Origin: Trichococcus palustris
Lineage (GTDB): Bacteria; Bacillota; Bacilli; Lactobacillales; Aerococcaceae
Reading direction: 5' to 3'
Assembly: GCF_900114465.1 (NCBI RefSeq)
Contig: NZ_FOTD01000018.1
Span: forward strand, 1 to 59,954
DNA: 59,954 bases
The position numbers and the translations under genes were made by a program. The number at the start of each line of letters is the position of its first letter. Within the stretch, counting starts at the first letter, position 1. Positions 27,358 to 35,631 of the stretch are shown piece after piece. Below the pieces are notes generated by a model, which saw nothing but the letters and a program-made list of their open reading frames with translations, had not been told where the DNA came from and did not search any database.

Positions 27358-28569
27358 CTAGTCTACCAAGGTAGGATTGAAGTCTTCTTGCCAAGGCAAG
27401 CCATATACGTTCAATGCTTCCATGAATGGATCCGGATTGAATTCTTCGATGTTATAGACGCCTGGTTTCTTCCATTGTCCGGTCAAGACCATCGCTGCCC
27501 CGATCATGGCTGGAACGCCGGTTGTGTAGGAAACGGCTTGGGAGCCGACTTCTTTGTAGCATGCTTCATGGTCGCAGACGTTATAGATGTAGTAAGTCTT
27601 TTCTTTGCCGTCTTTGATCCCTGTGAAGATGTTGCCGATGTTTGTTTTCCCTTTTGTGCGCGATCCCAATGAGCCCGGATCAGGCAATACGGCTTTCAGG
27701 AATTGTAGCGGCACGATTTGTTTGCCTTCGAAATCGATCGGTTTGATCGAAGTCATGCCGACATTTTCCAAAACCTTCAAGTGAGTCAGGTAGCTTTCGC
27801 CGAAAGTCATGAAGAAACGGATGCGTTTGATCCCTTTTATGTTCAAGGCCAATGACTCGATTTCCTCATGGTGCAAAAGATACATGTCTTTTTTGCCCAC
27901 TTGGTCGAAGGTATACTCGCGTTTGATTTCCATCGGTTCGGTTTCGATCCATTTGCCGTCTTCCCAATAGCTGCCGTTAGCAGTCACTTCGCGGATATTG
28001 ATTTCCGGATTGAAGTTCGTCGCGAATGGGTAACCGTGGTCGCCGCCGTTGCAATCCAAGATATCGATGGTTTGGATTTCATCGAAATGATGTTTTTGGG
28101 CATAGGCTGCAAACACGCTTGTCACGCCTGGGTCAAAACCGGAGCCCAACAAAGCCGTGATGCCGGCTTTTTCAAAGCGTTCGCGGTAATCCCATTGCCA
28201 TTTATATTCAAATTTCGCCGTATCTTCCGGCTCGTAATTCGCTGTATCGACATAGTCCGTTTTTGTTTCAAGACAGGCATCCATAATGGTCAAGTCTTGG
28301 TATGGCAAAGCCACATTAATCACGATATCTGGTTTATATTCATTGATCAAAGCAACCAATTCGGGTACATTGTTCGCGTCCACTTGGGCAGTCGTAATTT
28401 TTGAACGACCAGCATAGATCCCACTTTCAATCCGATCTTTGATTTCATCGCATTTCGATTTTGTGCGGCTGGCAATCATGAACTCTTCGAATACTTCAGA
28501 ATTCTGAGCACACTTGTGACAGACCACGTTGGATACCCCACCGGCACCAATAATTAACGCTCTACTCAT
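27358..28569 (-). CDS. Carboxy(nor)spermidine synthase, saccharopine dehydrogenase family
   Basis: About 403 residues. The Rossmann motif ALIIGAGGVSNVVCHKC is at the N-terminus. The rest is typical of carboxynorspermidine/carboxyspermidine dehydrogenase (VNVALPYQDLTIMDACL, GSGFDPGVTSVFAAYA, DCNGGDHGYPFATNFNPEIN). It condenses aspartate semialdehyde with a diamine using NADPH. The start is ATG 28569, with AGGAGG about 9 nt upstream; the ATG at 28578 is too close to that site. An extended -10 (TG-T-TATAAT) lies about 100 bp upstream on the minus strand (28676-28668). It forms an operon with nspC. Confidence 0.93.
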   Translation of the reverse strand: MSRALIIGAGGVSNVVCHKCAQNSEVFEEFMIASRTKSKCDEIKDRIESGIYAGRSKITTAQVDANNVPELVALINEYKPDIVINVALPYQDLTIMDACLETKTDYVDTANYEPEDTAKFEYKWQWDYRERFEKAGITALLGSGFDPGVTSVFAAYAQKHHFDEIQTIDILDCNGGDHGYPFATNFNPEINIREVTANGSYWEDGKWIETEPMEIKREYTFDQVGKKDMYLLHHEEIESLALNIKGIKRIRFFMTFGESYLTHLKVLENVGMTSIKPIDFEGKQIVPLQFLKAVLPDPGSLGSRTKGKTNIGNIFTGIKDGKEKTYYIYNVCDHEACYKEVGSQAVSYTTGVPAMIGAAMVLTGQWKKPGVYNIEEFNPDPFMEALNVYGLPWQEDFNPTLVD

Positions 28570-28667
28570 CTTATCCATTCCTCCTGTAGGGAAATATAAT
28601 TACTGCATCTGCCTTAGCCATTCAGGTGCTTCTTGCGCGTACGAATGTTTTCAAGACAGGTCAAAAC

Positions 28668-28676
28668 ATTATAACA
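28668..28676 (-). promoter_or_regulatory. Extended -10 for the carboxy(nor)spermidine operon
   Basis: Minus strand TGT-TATAAT; no clear -35. Confidence 0.45.
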
Positions 28677-28742
28677 TAAAGTGCCTTAAGATTATATTAT
28701 TTCAAATACAACGACAACATATCGCAAACACCGAACGGGAGT

Positions 28743-28806
28743 GCCAAAAAGCGCTACGGCTCGGGTCGTTGCCCCAAAACGAACGCCGCTACGGCTGTTT
28801 GGGACC
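28743..28806. repeat. GC-rich intergenic repeat with self-complementary segments
   Basis: The decamer CGCTACGGCT occurs twice (28752-28761 and 28791-28800). GCCG/CGGC and CCCAAA/TTTGGG can pair to form a compound hairpin. It lies between the leu operon terminator and the next promoter, so it is probably not a leader. It weakly resembles 307-345. Confidence 0.4.
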
Positions 28807-28889
28807 CGATTACTTACTTGTCCAGATTGTGAACATCTCGAATCCATCACCTCTGCTGTGCACTTTCATGTTACCGCGAAAACGGAAAA

Positions 28890-28936
28890 GAAGCGAGCAA
28901 TCCCCCTCCCCTATTGGAGACGGATATGCTCGCTTC
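28890..28936 (-). terminator. leu operon terminator
   Basis: Arms gaagcgagca (28890-28899) and tgctcgcttc (28927-28936), with a T-rich exit on the minus strand. Confidence 0.7.
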
Positions 28937-28944
28937 TTCTATAT

Positions 28945-29037
28945 TTATTTCTTTTTTTTGTTCCGGGCATTGCAGGAGACCGGTGCTTTCCAAAAAGATA
29001 ACCAGATTTTTTTCAACCATTTGAACAAAATAGGCAT
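28945..29037 (-). CDS. Possible 30-residue cationic peptide after leuD
   Basis: An open frame in the same frame as leuD, directly after its stop codon. It reads MPILFKWLKKIWLSFWKAPV and ends in four lysines, followed at once by the operon terminator. The peptide is rich in Trp, Lys and hydrophobic residues, like some leaderless membrane-active peptides. It could equally be a relic of a longer LeuD tail or chance. Only AAGGGG sits right against the ATG, so initiation is doubtful. Confidence 0.25.
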   Translation of the reverse strand: MPILFKWLKKIWLSFWKAPVSCNARNKKKK

Positions 29038-29070
29038 CCCCTTATTAACGAATTTGATGAGACCTTTACG

Positions 29071-29658
29071 CTACGCGTAGATGTTATCCCATTTCGCTTC
29101 ATAGGCGTCGATTTCATCTTTGTAGCCCATTGTTTCGGTGATGTCATCGATGCCGTTTTCCAATTTGTGTTTCCAGGTCGGGTCGATGTCGAACGGATAT
29201 TCCGCAGCTTGGGTCCTAACGACTTGGTTCGGAAGATCGATTTCGATCGTTTCATCAGCAGACAGCTGCGCCAATGCATCGCGCTGGTCCTGCGGCAATT
29301 CAATCAAAAGCAAGCCGTTTTTCAATGAATTCATATAGAAGATGTCGCTGTAGCTTCCGGCGATGATGACGCGGAAACGGTAATCCTTCAACGCCCACGC
29401 CGCATGTTCGCGGGATGAACCGCAGCCGAAGTTATCTCCGGTTATCAGGATGGTCGCTTCTTGGCGATCCGCATCGTTCAAAGGGAAATCGGGATTTGGA
29501 TCCCCATTTTTCAGGAAACGCCATTCATCGAACACGAACGCTCCAAAACCGGTTTTTTCGATCCTTTTCAGGAATACCTTCGGGATGATTTGGTCGGTAT
29601 CGATGTTGTTGTTCATCAAAGCGACTGTTTTTCCCTTATGCACTTTAATTGGCTCCAT
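29071..29658 (-). CDS. leuD: 3-isopropylmalate dehydratase small subunit
   Basis: A 195-residue swivel-domain subunit. It has the conserved start ([21 protein letters not shown], about 9-29), [17 protein letters not shown] (about 77-93) and [11 protein letters not shown]. With LeuC it isomerises 2- to 3-isopropylmalate in leucine synthesis. It overlaps the end of leuC by 14 bp, so the two are translationally coupled. It is the last gene of leuABCD. The frame stays open after the stop for another 42 codons. Confidence 0.95.
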   Translation of the reverse strand: MEPIKVHKGKTVALMNNNIDTDQIIPKVFLKRIEKTGFGAFVFDEWRFLKNGDPNPDFPLNDADRQEATILITGDNFGCGSSREHAAWALKDYRFRVIIAGSYSDIFYMNSLKNGLLLIELPQDQRDALAQLSADETIEIDLPNQVVRTQAAEYPFDIDPTWKHKLENGIDDITETMGYKDEIDAYEAKWDNIYA

Positions 29659-31033
29659 ATGTCACAGCTTCCTTTCTGATATCCACAAATTTTCCGTTCA
29701 CTGCCGCTGCCGCCGCCATCGCAGGGCTGACAAGGTGGGTTCTGGAACCTTTCCCTTGACGTCCTTCGAAGTTGCGGTTGGAGGTAGAGGCACAGTGCAC
29801 ACCAGCCGGCACTTTATCGGGGTTCATTCCCAGACATGCGGAACAGCCTGGCTCACGCCATTCGAACCCGGCATCGATGAAGATTTTGTCGAGGCCCAAT
29901 TCCGTTGCGGCATTGCGGACGGCACGGCTGCCCGGTACGACCATGGCGCGGATATGGGATGGCACTTTTCCGCCATCCACATATTTTGCGGCTTCCACCA
30001 AGTCGGACAAGCGCGCATTTGTACAAGATCCGATGAATACAAAGCCCAATGGGATGTCTTCCGCCGTTTGGCCAGGAGTCAAATCCATATAGTTGTAAGC
30101 ACGTTCATCGTTTTTATCGGCTATTTCAGGGAATTTTTCGCCGAATGGCACACCCATTCCAGGATTTGTTCCCCAAGTGACATACGGTCCAAGATCCGTT
30201 ACATCGATTGCAATCTCTTCATCATAGGTTGCACCAGCATCGCTCTTCAGTGTATCCCAATCGGCGATGGCTTTTTCCATATTTTTCGGTGCATAAGGTC
30301 GTCCGCTAAGGTAGTCGTAGGTTGTTTGGTCAGGTGCCATCATGCCGATTTTCGCACCGAATTCGATGGACATGTTGCAGATGGTCATCCGTTCTTCCAT
30401 CTTCAGGTTTTCGACCGTCTCGCCGAAGAACTCGATGGCGTAGCCGCTACCGAAGGCAGTGCCGTAAGTGGCGATCAGATGCAGGATGACGTCTTTTGCA
30501 TAGACCCCCGGCGACAATTTGCCGGTTATTTTTACGCCCATCGATTTCGGTTTCTTTTGCCAAATCGATTGCGTCGCAAAGACATGTTCCACTTCCGAAC
30601 TGCCGATTCCGAATGCCAACGCGCCGAATGCGCCGTGCGTTGCGGTATGGGAATCGCCGCAGACGACAATTTTCCCGGGTTGTGTCGCACCCAATTCAGG
30701 GCCGACCATATGGACGATCCCTTGGTTGGCTGTGCCGATGTCCATCAAGGGGATGTTGAACTCCTTGCAGTTTTTTTGCAGCGTTTCAATTTGTTTCTTC
30801 GAAATCAAATCCTTGATGTTGTAGATGTCTTCGGTCGGAACATTGTGGTCCAGTGTTGCGATTGTCTTGTCCGGGCGGCGCACTTGACGGTGTGTTTCGC
30901 GCAAACCGTCAAATCCTTGCGGAGAAGTCACTTCATGAATCAAATGCAAATCTACATATAACAATTGCGGTTCCCCCGTTGGGCCTGCAATGACGTGTCG
31001 GTCCCAAAGTTTATCAAATAGTGTTTTGCTCAT
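29645..31033 (-). CDS. leuC: 3-isopropylmalate dehydratase large subunit
   Basis: A 462-residue aconitase-family protein carrying the [4Fe-4S] cluster. Family blocks are present: [31 protein letters not shown] (about 131-150, first cluster Cys), [14 protein letters not shown] (about 336-349) and [11 protein letters not shown] (about 397-407, last two cluster Cys). It overlaps leuD and lies 16 bp after leuB. The opposite strand is open over most of this gene, but without a ribosome binding site or any recognisable family, so I treat that as antisense shadow. Confidence 0.96.
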   Translation of the reverse strand: MSKTLFDKLWDRHVIAGPTGEPQLLYVDLHLIHEVTSPQGFDGLRETHRQVRRPDKTIATLDHNVPTEDIYNIKDLISKKQIETLQKNCKEFNIPLMDIGTANQGIVHMVGPELGATQPGKIVVCGDSHTATHGAFGALAFGIGSSEVEHVFATQSIWQKKPKSMGVKITGKLSPGVYAKDVILHLIATYGTAFGSGYAIEFFGETVENLKMEERMTICNMSIEFGAKIGMMAPDQTTYDYLSGRPYAPKNMEKAIADWDTLKSDAGATYDEEIAIDVTDLGPYVTWGTNPGMGVPFGEKFPEIADKNDERAYNYMDLTPGQTAEDIPLGFVFIGSCTNARLSDLVEAAKYVDGGKVPSHIRAMVVPGSRAVRNAATELGLDKIFIDAGFEWREPGCSACLGMNPDKVPAGVHCASTSNRNFEGRQGKGSRTHLVSPAMAAAAAVNGKFVDIRKEAVTYGAN

Positions 31034-31049
31034 TGTGTGTTTCTCCTTT

Positions 31050-32096
31050 CTATTCAGCTAGGTTTGCTTGAACTGCTGCAGTGAATTCTGTCGTTTTTGT
31101 ATCGCCGCCTAAATCAGCGGTCAGGAAGCCGGCATCCATCGCATCGTTTGCCGCTTTTTCAAGGGCGTCCGCTTCTTCATACAGATGGAAGCTTTGGCGG
31201 AGCATCATGACGACCGACAAGATCATCGACATCGGATTCGCGATGTTTTGGCCGGCGATATCCGGCGCTGAGCCGTGGATCGGTTCGTACAAGGATGGCC
31301 CTTTTTTGCTGTGGCTTCCGGAAGGCAACATCCCCAGCGACCCGGTGATGACGGAGGCTTCATCGCTCAGGATGTCGCCGAACATGTTTTCCGTCACGAT
31401 GACGTCGAATGCCGTCGGATGTTGGATGATCTTCATGGATGCTGCATCCACATAAAGGTGTTCAACCGTAACTTCCGGATATTCGGTCGCGATTTCATTG
31501 ACCGTCTTGCGCCATAGTTTGCTGCTTGCCAGCACATTGGCTTTATCCACGGAAGTCAATTTCTTTTTGCGGGTCATCGCAATGTCGAAGGCTTGGCGGA
31601 CGATTTGCTCGATTTCGCTTTTTTTGTAGTAGAGCGTGTCGGTCGCTTCTTCGTCATTCCACATTTTTGGTTGGCCGAAGTATAGGCCGCCCGTCAGCTC
31701 GCGAACGACGACAAAGTCGGTTCCCTTGACGCGCTCCGTCTTCAATGGCGATAGATGCGCGATGCTGTCGCTTACCGCAATCGGGCGGATGTTGGAGAAG
31801 AGTCCCAATGTTTTACGCAATTGCAGTAAGCCATCTTCAGGCGTTTTTTCAGCTTTCTCCCATTTCGGTCCACCGATTGCTGCAAGCAGGATCGCATCCG
31901 CTTCTTGGCAACCCTTGATGGTTTGAGGCGGAATCGGATCCCCTGTTTCATCGATGCCGGCACCCCCGAAAGGATAAACCGTCACGTTAAAGTCATGTTT
32001 AAATTTTTTGCCGATCGTTTCCAGTAATGACAATCCGCTTTCCATAATCTCTGGGCCAATGCCGTCTCCCGGTAATGCTGCAATTGTATAATTCAT
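31050..32096 (-). CDS. leuB: 3-isopropylmalate dehydrogenase
   Basis: A 348-residue beta-decarboxylating dehydrogenase that makes 2-oxoisocaproate with NAD+. Motifs seen are [17 protein letters not shown] (about 4-20), the substrate arginines in [39 protein letters not shown] (metal-binding Asp), and the nucleotide-binding [24 protein letters not shown] segment. Length is normal. It is the second gene of leuABCD, 18 bp after leuA. Confidence 0.96.
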   Translation of the reverse strand: MNYTIAALPGDGIGPEIMESGLSLLETIGKKFKHDFNVTVYPFGGAGIDETGDPIPPQTIKGCQEADAILLAAIGGPKWEKAEKTPEDGLLQLRKTLGLFSNIRPIAVSDSIAHLSPLKTERVKGTDFVVVRELTGGLYFGQPKMWNDEEATDTLYYKKSEIEQIVRQAFDIAMTRKKKLTSVDKANVLASSKLWRKTVNEIATEYPEVTVEHLYVDAASMKIIQHPTAFDVIVTENMFGDILSDEASVITGSLGMLPSGSHSKKGPSLYEPIHGSAPDIAGQNIANPMSMILSVVMMLRQSFHLYEEADALEKAANDAMDAGFLTADLGGDTKTTEFTAAVQANLAE

Positions 32097-32114
32097 GTTC
32101 CCTATTCCCCCTTA

Positions 32115-33671
32115 TTAGAAATGTGCCGATACTTTTTCTTCTGTCTGTTTATTTTTTGCTTTGCCGCTTGCTTGGATATAGGCTTTCGCCGATGCCGTCA
32201 ATACGTCGAAGTCGATGCCGGTTCCGTTGTGGCTCTTGCCTTCTTCATCCTCGACGACGACATGCACTTCCGCTTGCGCATCTTTCCCGCCGGTGATGGC
32301 TTCGATGTTGTATTCCTTCAGGATGATTTCTTGTTGCATGATGCGGTTGATGGTATTATAGATGGCTTCGATGCTGCCTGATCCGGTTGCGGAGTCTTCC
32401 ATCTTCGCCTCTTTGTTGCCTTTGTCTTGGATGCCGACGATGGCTGCCTGGACGCCATCCTTCACGAATTGGACTTGCAGGCGTTTCAGTTCATAGGCCG
32501 ATTCGTCTTCGATGGATTTCCCTACCATCAAGGCATGGATATCCTCTTCGGTCACGTTCTTCTTCTTGTCGGCCAGATCTTTGAATCGTGCGAAAAGGAC
32601 TTTAATCTCTGCCGGATCGGTGACGTCATAGCCCATTTGTGCGATGCGGTCTGCGAAAGCATGACGGCCGGAAAGTTTTCCGAGCGGCAAGGAATTTTGT
32701 TCCACCCCTACCAACTGCGGAGTGATGATTTCGTATGTTTCCGGATTCTTCAACACGCCATCTTGGTGGATGCCGGATTCATGTGCGTAGGCATTGCCAC
32801 CGATGACGGCTTTGTTGCGCGGAATCGGCATGCCCGATAGGCGGCTTACCAAATCGCTGGTGCGTTTCGTTTCCTTCAAGACGATGCCGGTTTCTTTTTG
32901 ATAGAAGTCTTTGCGGATATGGAAAGCAACTGCCACTTCTTCAAGGGCTGTATTGCCGGCGCGTTCCCCGATGCCGTTGATGGTTCCTTCAACGCGGCGC
33001 GCACCGTTTTCGACTGCCGCCAACGCATTTGCCGTAGCCATCCCCAAGTCATCGTGGCAGTGTGAAGAGAAGATGGCATCATCGAAATGCGGTACATTTT
33101 GCTTCAGATATTTGAATAGGTTGCCGTATTCAGTCGGATTGGAGTAGCCTACCGTATCCGGTACATTGATGACCGTCGCACCGTTCGCGATGGCGATATT
33201 CACGACTTCCACCAAGAAATCCCAATCACTCCGCGTCGCATCTTCAGGCGAGAATTGCACTTTTTCAAATTTTTGTTTCGCATAGGCTACATGGTGTGCA
33301 ACCGAGGCCAATACTTCTTCTTTGGTCATCTTCAATTTATATTCCATGTGGATGGGGCTGGTTGCAAGGAAGATATGGATTTGTGGATCCACCGCATCCT
33401 TCAGCGCATCATAGGCTGCATCGATATCTTTTTCGCTGCAACGGGCAAGGCCGACAACGGTCATATTTTTGACGGCTTTGGCTATCGCTTGAACCGCTTC
33501 GAAGTCTCCGGAGGAAGAAATCGGAAAACCTGCTTCGATTGCATCAATCCCCCATTTTTCCATTTGCAATGCGATTTGAACTTTTTCCTTCGTGTTGAAG
33601 TTGACCCCTGGTGTTTGTTCTCCGTCCCGTAGAGTCGTGTCAAAAAATTGAATATAATTTTTGTCTATCAT
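32115..33671 (-). CDS. leuA: 2-isopropylmalate synthase
   Basis: A 518-residue enzyme that starts leucine synthesis by condensing acetyl-CoA with 2-oxoisovalerate. The TIM barrel has the metal/substrate motifs [17 protein letters not shown] (about 9-25) and [19 protein letters not shown] (about 197-215), with a conserved [15 protein letters not shown] region (about 284-298). The C-terminal about 130 residues form the LeuA regulatory domain that binds leucine. It is the first gene of the operon, downstream of a leader peptide and attenuator. Confidence 0.96.
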   Translation of the reverse strand: MIDKNYIQFFDTTLRDGEQTPGVNFNTKEKVQIALQMEKWGIDAIEAGFPISSSGDFEAVQAIAKAVKNMTVVGLARCSEKDIDAAYDALKDAVDPQIHIFLATSPIHMEYKLKMTKEEVLASVAHHVAYAKQKFEKVQFSPEDATRSDWDFLVEVVNIAIANGATVINVPDTVGYSNPTEYGNLFKYLKQNVPHFDDAIFSSHCHDDLGMATANALAAVENGARRVEGTINGIGERAGNTALEEVAVAFHIRKDFYQKETGIVLKETKRTSDLVSRLSGMPIPRNKAVIGGNAYAHESGIHQDGVLKNPETYEIITPQLVGVEQNSLPLGKLSGRHAFADRIAQMGYDVTDPAEIKVLFARFKDLADKKKNVTEEDIHALMVGKSIEDESAYELKRLQVQFVKDGVQAAIVGIQDKGNKEAKMEDSATGSGSIEAIYNTINRIMQQEIILKEYNIEAITGGKDAQAEVHVVVEDEEGKSHNGTGIDFDVLTASAKAYIQASGKAKNKQTEEKVSAHF

Positions 33672-33736
33672 GATAATTTCCTCCGCTTCGATAGATGTTT
33701 TTTTTTTTGATTAAAAAGTCATAAGATAGTTTTTCG

Positions 33737-33861
33737 AAAAAAAATGCATCCACAAATAATGGATGCATCCCGAAGTTTGTTAAAAAAGTCGCTTCAGCCC
33801 CATTATTTGTCAATGCCAAGCAGGGCTCAAACGACTGAAGGTTCAGCGTTCAAGCCCTGCT
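33737..33861 (-). promoter_or_regulatory. Leucine attenuator of leuABCD
   Basis: On the minus strand, hairpin A:B (AGCAGGGCT 33861-33853 with AGCCCTGCT 33827-33819, extended inward) competes with B:C' (33836-33823 with 33801-33787), which is followed by six T. A second hairpin (33768-33760 / 33752-33744) is followed by T-rich sequence. ACAAATAATGG (33810-33800) can pair with 33762-33752 in its 5' part. A ribosome at the leader stop codon would mask A and favour termination. Confidence 0.7.
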
Positions 33862-33934
33862 ATAATAATAAGCCTTTGTAAGAAAGGGAAGCGTGCACTA
33901 TTCCGTCCATTGGTTTGCCATCTGAATTTTTCAT
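33860..33934 (-). CDS. leu operon leader peptide
   Basis: A 24-residue leader, MKNSDGKPMDGIVHASLSYK followed by GLLL and stop. The last three codons before TAG are TTA TTA TTA (33871-33863), so translation reports on charged leucine tRNA. AGGAGGGG upstream is an excellent ribosome binding site, and a near-consensus promoter lies 64 bp upstream. It ends where the first attenuator hairpin arm begins. No T-box motif is present, so control is ribosome-mediated. Confidence 0.85.
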   Translation of the reverse strand: MKNSDGKPMDGIVHASLSYKGLLL

Positions 33935-33997
33935 GATTTTTCCCCTCCTCTTTTTCCGTAGCCTCTAATGTTTCTTTAATTTTATTATCGTATTCTC

Positions 33998-34026
33998 ATT
34001 TTATGCAATTACCGTCTATTTGTCAA
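33998..34026 (-). promoter_or_regulatory. leu operon promoter
   Basis: Minus strand TTGACA (34026-34021), a 17-bp spacer and TAAAAT (34003-33998). Confidence 0.85.
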
Positions 34027-34080
34027 TCCTAAACAGTGATTATTTTTCGAATTATTCATTCATTTTCCTTTTCCCCCCAA

Positions 34081-34125
34081 AAAAAGACTAGCAGCAGGAG
34101 CCTCATACGGCTCCCGCTGCTAGTC
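34081..34125 (-). terminator. Terminator of the TrpX-type gene
   Basis: GACTAGCAGC / GCTGCTAGTC with an inner GGAGCC/GGCTCC stem and T-run on the minus strand. Confidence 0.85.
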
Positions 34126-34156
34126 CAATTCCGCTGTTCTGCCGGATGGTTTTCTG

Positions 34157-35170
34157 TTATTTGTTAGATGATTCTGGAAGTTTGATGCTTGCAGGATCGA
34201 TTCCCAAAGCTTTCGCAAATTCTTCGTTCACCACTAAATTTAATGTTGTAGGGTATTCCACCGGGATTTCGGAAGGGGATTTGCCGTCTTGCAAGATTTG
34301 CAATGCCATTTTACCCGTTTGACGGCCTAATTCTTTGAAGTCGATTCCGTATGTTGCCAATCCCCCGCCATCAACCATTTCCGTTGAACCAGGGATTACC
34401 GGAATTTTAGCTTCCATAGCGATTTTCCCGACGGTTGCCATCGTGCTGGCCAATGTGTTGTCTGTAGGGATGTAGATGGCATCGACTTTTTGCACAAGCG
34501 ATTCCATCACTTGTTGCACATCGTTTGTGGAAGTGACGGTCATGACTTCAACATTCACACCTTTAGCTTCCAACAATTGTTTCGCTTGGTCCCCCTGCAA
34601 GACAGAGTTCATTTCACTTGAATTGTAGATGATGCCGACTGTTTTGGCGTTTGCTGCGACGGATAGCAACAGATCGATCTGTTCTTTCAGCGGGCCTTGG
34701 TCGCTTGTACCGGTGATGTTCGCACCCGGTTTTTCAGCACTTTCAACCAATCCGGCATCTATCGGATCCGTAACGGCAGTGAAGAGGACAGGGTTTTCTT
34801 TTTCCGCGTTTGCAACCGCTTGTGAAGCCGGTGTAGAGATGGATAGGATGATGTCGTTATTGCCTGCCAAACGTTCCGCCATGCTCTGCAGATTTGCTTG
34901 ATCACCTTGGGCATTTTGATAATCGACGATCAGATTATCCCCTTCGACATAACCAGCCTCTTTCAATACTTCAAGGAAACCGATTCTTGCTGCTGAAAGA
35001 GATTCATGTTCCATAATTTGGAGAATCCCTATTTTTACCGCATCCTTTGAAGCGGTCATACTTTCTTCAGAAGAAGCCGTTTCTCCACCGTTTCCACACG
35101 CCGCCAATACTAATGCTGAGGATAATGCCACTGCTGCCGCCATTTTCTTTTTCCAATTCATCTTCATCAT
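34157..35170 (-). CDS. trpX: TrpX/YtsA-like ABC substrate-binding lipoprotein
   Basis: A 337-residue lipoprotein. The signal peptide ends in a lipobox (LVLAAC, Cys at about 25). The mature part is the ABC_sub_bind fold (KIGILQIMEHESLSAARIGF, then ILSISTPASQAVANA, PVLFTAVTDPIDAGLV and the C-terminal YPTTLNLVVNEEFA). Relatives include the tryptophan/aromatic binding protein TrpX. It is an orphan: no permease or ATPase gene is adjacent and a terminator follows it. A 300-nt leader upstream carries a Phe-rich peptide and an attenuator, which suggests phenylalanine or another aromatic amino acid as ligand. GGGGGAAATAAA precedes the ATG. Confidence 0.85.
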   Translation of the reverse strand: MMKMNWKKKMAAAVALSSALVLAACGNGGETASSEESMTASKDAVKIGILQIMEHESLSAARIGFLEVLKEAGYVEGDNLIVDYQNAQGDQANLQSMAERLAGNNDIILSISTPASQAVANAEKENPVLFTAVTDPIDAGLVESAEKPGANITGTSDQGPLKEQIDLLLSVAANAKTVGIIYNSSEMNSVLQGDQAKQLLEAKGVNVEVMTVTSTNDVQQVMESLVQKVDAIYIPTDNTLASTMATVGKIAMEAKIPVIPGSTEMVDGGGLATYGIDFKELGRQTGKMALQILQDGKSPSEIPVEYPTTLNLVVNEEFAKALGIDPASIKLPESSNK

Positions 35171-35250
35171 TTTATTTCCCCCTATAATTTGTTTTTTTTT
35201 TTTGAGTGTGAGAATCCCCTATACAATCCAACATTCCCGTTTCCCAACAG

Positions 35251-35434
35251 AAAAGCCCATTTAGATTCTTCAATCTAAATGGGCTTCTTATGTATAAGTT
35301 AATGAAAACTCAACGCACCACTTAGATTTTTCATCTATGTGGCCATTCACGTCACGTGAAAATGCTTTAGCCTTCATAGATACAAACAAATACATGTTCA
35401 TTGTTTGTATCCATGTTTGACATGTCTACAAACA
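35251..35434 (-). promoter_or_regulatory. Multi-hairpin attenuator before trpX
   Basis: On the minus strand six segments pair in an alternating chain: 0 (35434-35427) with 1 (35409-35402), 8 bp; 1 with 2 (35415-35401 with 35389-35375), 15 bp with one G-U; 2 with 3 (35381-35375 with 35339-35333), 7 bp; 3 with 4 (35342-35333 with 35327-35318), 9 of 10; 4 with 5 (35328-35318 with 35282-35272), 11 bp with one G-U; 5 with 6 (35285-35272 with 35267-35254), a perfect 14-bp terminator followed by T. Masking segment 0 predicts termination; leaving it free predicts read-through. Confidence 0.75.
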
Positions 35435-35497
35435 GCATCTAAAGAAGCTAAAGTCGAAGCTATTTATGTGATTGTGAATGTTTCTTTGAGTTTGCAT
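35426..35497 (-). CDS. Phe-rich leader peptide upstream of trpX
   Basis: A 23-residue open frame (MQTQRNIHNHINS followed by FDFSFFRCCL) starting at ATG 35497, with GAGGG 6 nt upstream. Codons 14-19 contain four Phe codons (TTC, TTT, TTC, TTT). It lies between a consensus promoter and a terminator, the classic place of an attenuator leader such as pheL. Its last codons form pairing segment 0 of the hairpin chain. Confidence 0.75.
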   Translation of the reverse strand: MQTQRNIHNHINSFDFSFFRCCL

Positions 35498-35532
35498 AAG
35501 TATCCCTCGCACTTGTTTTATTTGATGACATC

Positions 35533-35561
35533 AGTTTATAAAAATTAAATAAGAATGTCAA
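35533..35561 (-). promoter_or_regulatory. Promoter of the trpX leader
   Basis: Minus strand TTGACA (35561-35556), 17-bp spacer, TAAACT (35538-35533). Confidence 0.8.
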
Positions 35562-35631
35562 GAGAATAATTAAAATCCCCTGAGTTTTTGATATTATCCA
35601 TTCCTTGAACCTTTTCCGGTTGATGGCTTGC

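Noticed and set aside
28741-29001. An 86-codon plus-strand open frame (starting MPKSATARVV) as a gene
   Set aside because: It runs through the GC-rich repeat and the leu terminator hairpin and has no RBS, so it is more likely chance.
29450-30961. A 500-codon open frame on the plus strand opposite leuC
   Set aside because: leuC is unambiguous on the minus strand with all cluster cysteines. The plus-strand frame has no RBS, no recognisable domain and composition typical of an antisense shadow.
33672-33960. A T-box riboswitch in front of leuA
   Set aside because: No AAGGTGG-type T-box motif or specifier stem is present. The Leu-codon leader peptide explains the structure.
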